A stretch of 64,000 bases of DNA from Apilactobacillus apisilvae (GTDB taxonomy: Bacteria > Bacillota > Bacilli > Lactobacillales > Lactobacillaceae). Both the position numbers and the translations under genes were made by a program. The stretch is taken from the NCBI RefSeq assembly GCF_023380225.1, contig NZ_CP093362.1, positions 1,240,001 through 1,304,000 on the forward strand, given 5' to 3'. Position 1 is the stretch's first letter. Each line of letters starts with the position of its first letter. A model generated the notes under the pieces. It was not told the DNA's origin. It worked only from the letters and a program-made list of their open reading frames with translations, and did not search any database. Shown one piece after another: positions 59,943-64,000 of the stretch.

Positions 59943-61304
59943 CTTTTTATATTTATAAATGATTAATCCAATGATTGCACCAACAATTCCGGGAAGAATC
60001 CAGTCCATTTTAATATTTGCAAATGGTAAAATACCTTGTTCAATTTTAATTAATGATTGAATAACGGTTAAATTACTAATCATCGGTGGCATTGAAACTA
60101 ACATATCAAAGAATGCAGGTATCGTTATAAAAATAATGGTCGTTATATAAACAATTTTATTTCTTTTAAATAATGGGGAAAAAATTGATAATAAAATTAA
60201 TGTAATTGCGAATGGATATAATAACATTAATACTGGCGTTGACCAGGTAACAATTAAGTTTAATCCAGCATTAGCAACCACAAATGAAATAATACAATTT
60301 AGCCCTAACCATTGATGATAACTGAATTTTGGAAAATGTTGATGAAAATCTTGTGCAAAAGCTGAGGCCAAACCAACTGCAGTGGTAATACAAGTTAAAG
60401 TCATTAAAGTGGCCAGTAAAGCATGTCCAGTTGAACCTAAATAATGTCCCATAAATTGATTAAAAGTAGTTCCACCATTATCATTACTAATCTTAAATAA
60501 ATTTAGTGAAGTTGCACCGATCCAAATTAATACAATATAAATAATTCCAACTAATGATTCTGAAATGAAGCCGGCTTTTGCAGTTGCGTTGGCATTTGAT
60601 TTAGGATTTGTTTTGCCTAAGACATTAACTGCACTAACAACGGCAACTCCAAAGGCTAATCCAGCTAAAGCATCCATTGTATTATAACCTTCCAAAAATC
60701 CATTGAAGAATGATGCATGTTGATAAGTAGATGAGATTGATTGACTAGCGGCATTGCCCATTGGATGTAAAAAGGCTAATAAAAATGCAATAAATAGTAG
60801 TGCTAAAAATAATGGATTTAAAATTTTTCCTAAACTATCTAAAATGCTGGTTGTTTTGTATGCTAATAAGAATGTTGCAATAAAGAAAATACCAGTAAAA
60901 ATAATCATTGCTAATTGAACGTATTGGTCAGGGATGAATGGTTTAATTCCAACGGTAAAGTTAACGCTTGCGGTTCTAGGCGTAGCAAATAATGGGCCCA
61001 AAGTTGCGTGAACCATCACCAAGAATATAATTGCAAAACCAGTACCTAATGGTTTTGCGATATCAAAAACCCCTTTTGAACGGGTAATACTAATTGCTAA
61101 AACTGATAGTAATGGCAAAATCACCCCAGATATTAGAAACCCAGCTGCCGCAGGAATCCAATTAGCACCAGCTAATTGACCTAAATGAATTGGAAAAATT
61201 AAGTTACCTGCACCAAAAAATAGGGCAAATAACATTGATCCTACAACTAAATATTGTTTGATGGACAATGGTTTATTATTGAGATCTTTAATTTCATCTT
61301 GCAT
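59940..61304 (-). CDS. brnQ: Branched-chain amino acid transporter BrnQ
   Basis: A 454-residue carrier with about 12 helices. The N-terminal LVVGSMLFALFFGAGNLIFPIHLGQLAG is the signature of LIVCS transporters, and FLEGYNTMDALAGLAFGVAVV is the second conserved block. It imports Ile, Leu and Val with a cation. GGAGGAG precedes the ATG. A T-box leader lies upstream, so expression should rise when the matching tRNA is uncharged. Confidence 0.95.
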   Translation of the reverse strand: MQDEIKDLNNKPLSIKQYLVVGSMLFALFFGAGNLIFPIHLGQLAGANWIPAAAGFLISGVILPLLSVLAISITRSKGVFDIAKPLGTGFAIIFLVMVHATLGPLFATPRTASVNFTVGIKPFIPDQYVQLAMIIFTGIFFIATFLLAYKTTSILDSLGKILNPLFLALLFIAFLLAFLHPMGNAASQSISSTYQHASFFNGFLEGYNTMDALAGLAFGVAVVSAVNVLGKTNPKSNANATAKAGFISESLVGIIYIVLIWIGATSLNLFKISNDNGGTTFNQFMGHYLGSTGHALLATLMTLTCITTAVGLASAFAQDFHQHFPKFSYHQWLGLNCIISFVVANAGLNLIVTWSTPVLMLLYPFAITLILLSIFSPLFKRNKIVYITTIIFITIPAFFDMLVSMPPMISNLTVIQSLIKIEQGILPFANIKMDWILPGIVGAIIGLIIYKYKK

Positions 61305-61396
61305 GTTTTCTCCTCCAAATTATATTGTAAATAAGTTACTTGCGATTTTTTATTTACTCACTTTCATAACCATCATCTCCAATCTTTTTAAAAACA

Positions 61397-61437
61397 ATAA
61401 AAAAAGCACCCTTAGTATAAAAAACTAAGGGTGCTTT
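61397..61437 (-). terminator. T-box terminator hairpin
   Basis: AAAGCACCCTTAGT and ACTAAGGGTGCTTT form a perfect 14-bp stem, with a T run on the minus strand. This is the off-state terminator of the brnQ leader. Confidence 0.93.
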
Positions 61438-61660
61438 AGACACACGGTACCACCTTGATTGCTAAAAATAGCCACTTCACGTACTAACATACGCTAACAC
61501 TTTAATGGGTGTACCCAATATACGTTACTCTCAACGATTTCGGTATATAGCTCAAAAGATACTTTCATAACTTAATTTATATCTCTTTTCAGAATACTGA
61601 GACTCTCTAAATAAAATCAAATTATTACTTTGCTTTATCATTGCCTTTAATTTACTTGAA
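61397..61660 (-). promoter_or_regulatory. T-box riboswitch leader of brnQ
   Basis: Read on the minus strand, the region contains AAGGTGGTACCGTG (61456-61443), the T-box antiterminator sequence with TGGT for the tRNA acceptor end. It is followed by a terminator. Upstream, a Stem I-like region starts near 61655 with GCAAAGTAAT, then AGAGAGTCTC, CAGTATTCTG, AAGAGATA and GAAAGTATCTTTTGAGC. The specifier codon is not settled: GAAAGTATCTTT contains both ATC (Ile) and GTA (Val). Both fit a branched-chain amino acid transporter. Confidence 0.9.
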
Positions 61661-61859
61661 TATTTAATATATAGAAATATATCAGTAAAATTTTTAAAAG
61701 TCAATTCTTTTAATAATTTTAAGTATTTTCTAATATGATAAATATGTAATTATACTAGTTTTAAGCATTAATATTAGAATGAATTTCTAACATTGATAAA
61801 ATAGTGTTATTATAATTAGTGCAATCTTATATTTAAATTATTATTGGAGGAGTTATTTT

Positions 61860-62609
61860 ATGAAAAAATGCCCTAAATGTGGAGCATCTGTTGATTCAAA
61901 TTCTAAGTTTTGTACTAATTGTGGATATTCATTTATTAATGATCAAAATAATCAAATGAATAATCAATCAAAACAAAACAATACACAGGACAACATTAAT
62001 CAAAATGTTGAGAGTATGAAAAAATACTCAAATGGTTACTTTAGTTGGTTTATGAAAACCATTAAAAAACCTAGTGAAGAAGTTAAGGAAAGTCATACAT
62101 ATTACGGACTAACTTCATTTATTGTTTCAGCTATTTTAATTGCATTTACCATGTATCATAGCTTTATGACTATCTCTTCACTTTTAGGAGACACTTTTGG
62201 TTCTGTTTTAGGTAATAACATTAGTGATAATGTTAGTTATTTCGACTGTTTGATAACTGTATTAATCTTGATTATTGTTTGGATTTTAATCGGTTTTCTT
62301 GCTAAAAAGTTCTCATCTAAAAATAAAATTGGCTTTTTTGAATATCTTAATAAGCTATCTAATGTTACTAACTACATAATTATTATAGATTTACTTCTAT
62401 CTATACTAGTTTTAGTTTCATCAAGTTATTTAGCTTATGCCTTAGTTTTCTTATTTATTACACTAATTATTCCTGTTGCATATAATATTGGCTTATCATT
62501 AATTCTGTTCGAACATTCTAACAGTAAAATTGATGAAATTTATATGGTATTAGGAACGATTATTGCCGACTTATTGGCGGTTTTAATTATTTTTAAACTA
62601 TTTAGTTAA
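61860..62609 (+). CDS. Zinc-ribbon membrane protein
   Basis: A 249-residue protein. The N-terminal zinc ribbon KKCPKCGASVDSNSKFCTNCGYSF has two CxxC pairs (about residues 4-22), followed by an Asn/Gln-rich linker and five hydrophobic helices (about 78-248) resembling Yip1/DUF-type membrane domains. GGAGGAG precedes the ATG. It is 20 bases upstream of a second zinc-ribbon gene. Function unknown. Confidence 0.8.
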   Translation: MKKCPKCGASVDSNSKFCTNCGYSFINDQNNQMNNQSKQNNTQDNINQNVESMKKYSNGYFSWFMKTIKKPSEEVKESHTYYGLTSFIVSAILIAFTMYHSFMTISSLLGDTFGSVLGNNISDNVSYFDCLITVLILIIVWILIGFLAKKFSSKNKIGFFEYLNKLSNVTNYIIIIDLLLSILVLVSSSYLAYALVFLFITLIIPVAYNIGLSLILFEHSNSKIDEIYMVLGTIIADLLAVLIIFKLFS

Positions 62610-62629
62610 GATTAAGAGAGGATCTTTCC

Positions 62630-64000
62630 ATGCCTAAGAAATTATTTTGTCCCAATTGTGGACATCCCATTCAAGCATCTGATGAATTTTGTCAAAACTG
62701 TGGTTTTAATTTAAAAAACATTGATACAAATAATGACACAGTTAATAATAATTCATCACAAAATGATGCTAATCAATCAAATAATAGTCAGTTTAATAAT
62801 CAAAACGCTATTCAAAGAAAATCACCACAACACAAGATGAAGCATCCTAAATTGAAGCTTTCTATCATTGCAATTTTGGTAATCGTCTTAGGTGGTGGTT
62901 ACCTATTTGGCCAAAATTATTATTCTAAAAGTGCTACGATGAATCGAATTGTTGATGGAATGCAAGATCAAAATGATGTTACTAAATACTTCTATACTAA
63001 TGATCCTAGTTACACAATGAATAGTGATTCATTAACACCATTATCTAATTACTTTAATGACAATAAAGAAAAATTGTTTGAATTTAAGTCTCAGCTAATG
63101 GATGGTGGTGAAACTAGTGGTGACAAGTTTGAATATAAACAAAATGGCCATCAATTTTTAATTTTTCCTCGTTACCAAATTAAGGCCAAGACAGTTTATC
63201 CAACTGTTTACACTAATCGTGATAATGCCAAAATTGAATTAGATGGTAAACATATTCTTACTTCTAATAGTAGTGATTATCAAAAGAAGATTGGCCCTAT
63301 TTTTCCAGGTCAATATGAATTAAAAGCAACCGGTCAAGTTAATGGTAAGAAAATTTCTAATGATGGTAAATATTACTTAAGTGATAATGCTGATTCGGTA
63401 AACTTAGTATTAAAAACGATCAAATTTAAGGTGTCAGCTGCACCTAAATCAGTTATTTACATTAATGGTAAACGTCAAGGAACTGTTGACGATAGCGGGA
63501 ACTATGCTGTTCCAGAAATGCCATATTCATCTAATATGGTTGTAACTGCTAAATACGGTAATATTGATTCTAATCCAACTAAGGTAACTTCAGATGATAA
63601 TGAGTCCACCGTTGATGTTACTTATCCAGGTAGTGTATCTAAAGATGATACTCAAAACTTATTAGACGATGTATCTAATAATTTACAAAATATTGTTAGT
63701 GATGGTGATGCTGACGATTTAGATGATGATTTTGTTGGTGGATCAGACAATAATTCATACAATCAACTTTACGATTGGGGTAAAACTCAACATAAAAATG
63801 ATGATATTAATAGTGTTGATTTGACCAACGATATTCAATCTATTACACCAGGTCATGATGGAACCTCAATTATTAATTACAATGTTAAGTATGTTTTCTA
63901 CAGTGATGATTCAACAAATACGGAAGTATTCAGATGGACCGCTACTGTTAAAAAAGATGGCGATAATTTGAAGATTGTTAAAACTGCCTCAGATAATAAA
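62630..64000 (+). CDS. TcaA-like zinc-ribbon membrane protein (partial, runs off the window)
   Basis: Open from ATG 62630 (AGAGAGGA upstream) to the window end, 457 codons with no stop. The N-terminal zinc ribbon LFCPNCGHPIQASDEFCQNCGF is followed by an Asn-rich linker, one membrane helix (about 76-97), and a large extracellular part. That part has repeated beta modules (YPTVYTNRDNAKIELDGKHI and APKSVIYINGKRQGTV) and a C-terminal SNTF2-like domain. The order matches TcaA-family proteins, linked to glycopeptide response and envelope stress in staphylococci. The 3' end lies outside. Confidence 0.82.
   Translation, partial: MPKKLFCPNCGHPIQASDEFCQNCGFNLKNIDTNNDTVNNNSSQNDANQSNNSQFNNQNAIQRKSPQHKMKHPKLKLSIIAILVIVLGGGYLFGQNYYSKSATMNRIVDGMQDQNDVTKYFYTNDPSYTMNSDSLTPLSNYFNDNKEKLFEFKSQLMDGGETSGDKFEYKQNGHQFLIFPRYQIKAKTVYPTVYTNRDNAKIELDGKHILTSNSSDYQKKIGPIFPGQYELKATGQVNGKKISNDGKYYLSDNADSVNLVLKTIKFKVSAAPKSVIYINGKRQGTVDDSGNYAVPEMPYSSNMVVTAKYGNIDSNPTKVTSDDNESTVDVTYPGSVSKDDTQNLLDDVSNNLQNIVSDGDADDLDDDFVGGSDNNSYNQLYDWGKTQHKNDDINSVDLTNDIQSITPGHDGTSIINYNVKYVFYSDDSTNTEVFRWTATVKKDGDNLKIVKTASDNK

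Noticed and set aside
61441..61640. The structured region upstream of brnQ looked at first like a tRNA or other RNA gene.
   Set aside because: The AAGGTGGTACCGTG core and the terminator on the minus strand identify it as a T-box leader; no tRNA cloverleaf fits.

Overview
The window is AT-rich (roughly 30% GC by eye) and codes like a low-GC Gram-positive. It has strong GGAG-type ribosome binding sites, many TTG starts, rho-independent terminators between almost all units, a T-box leader and lipobox and signal-peptide proteins. The gene set (GH70 glucansucrase-type enzyme, two GH32 fructosidases, PepN, acetolactate decarboxylase, BrnQ, bd oxidase with a type II NADH dehydrogenase) fits a Lactobacillaceae member. 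The base composition and sucrose/fructan enzymes suggest an insect- or flower-associated lineage such as Apilactobacillus. The genus is inference, not proof.

Layout. 0-7.6 kb: a secreted protein of unknown function, a minimal secreted GH70 enzyme, PepN and a D,D-carboxypeptidase. 7.6-8.6 kb: a self-contained transcription unit of six tandem micro-ORFs (28-48 codons), five ending in an (N/V/G)RLD(R/K)(L/R)K motif. This is the most unusual object in the window. 8.7-13.7 kb: a PhnD/PhnC/PhnE/PhnE-type ABC importer ending in a cytoplasmic 5'-nucleotidase-family phosphoesterase. 13.7-15.6 kb: a PadR/DUF1700/DUF4097 envelope module. 15.7-18.7 kb: tandem GH32 enzymes. 18.7-24.9 kb: Rrf2 regulator with an NmrA-like reductase, TM2 protein, three DUF805 paralogues, acetyltransferase, CAP-like protein, MerR remnant and a class I amidotransferase. 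24.98-26.39 kb: a complete IS3-family element that has split a bidirectional terminator.

26.4-37.9 kb is a mixed stretch: DUF218 protein, MFS exporter, old yellow enzyme, lipoprotein, DJ-1 family protein, acetolactate decarboxylase, a surface protein with four ~84-residue repeats, DUF1541 protein, methyltransferase, and a PuuD-like hydrolase with an APC permease. 38.1-47.3 kb holds a respiratory cluster: polyprenyl synthase, ndh-cydA-cydB-cydD-cydC and a MenA-like prenyltransferase. It would move electrons from NADH through (demethyl)menaquinol to oxygen. No heme or naphthoate biosynthesis is visible, so heme and a quinone precursor are probably scavenged. 47.4-51.7 kb: an ABC/LytTR/DUF3021 operon and two CPBP proteases. 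51.7-56.3 kb: fumarase, three tandem small membrane proteins, PnuC behind a switch-like leader, and a lipoprotein nuclease. 56.3-64 kb: TPR protein, TPM/LemA pair, BrnQ behind a T-box, and two zinc-ribbon membrane proteins, the last running off the window.

No rRNA, tRNA, CRISPR array or prophage was recognised. Gene starts were moved from the longest open frame where a Shine-Dalgarno site or signal peptide required it.
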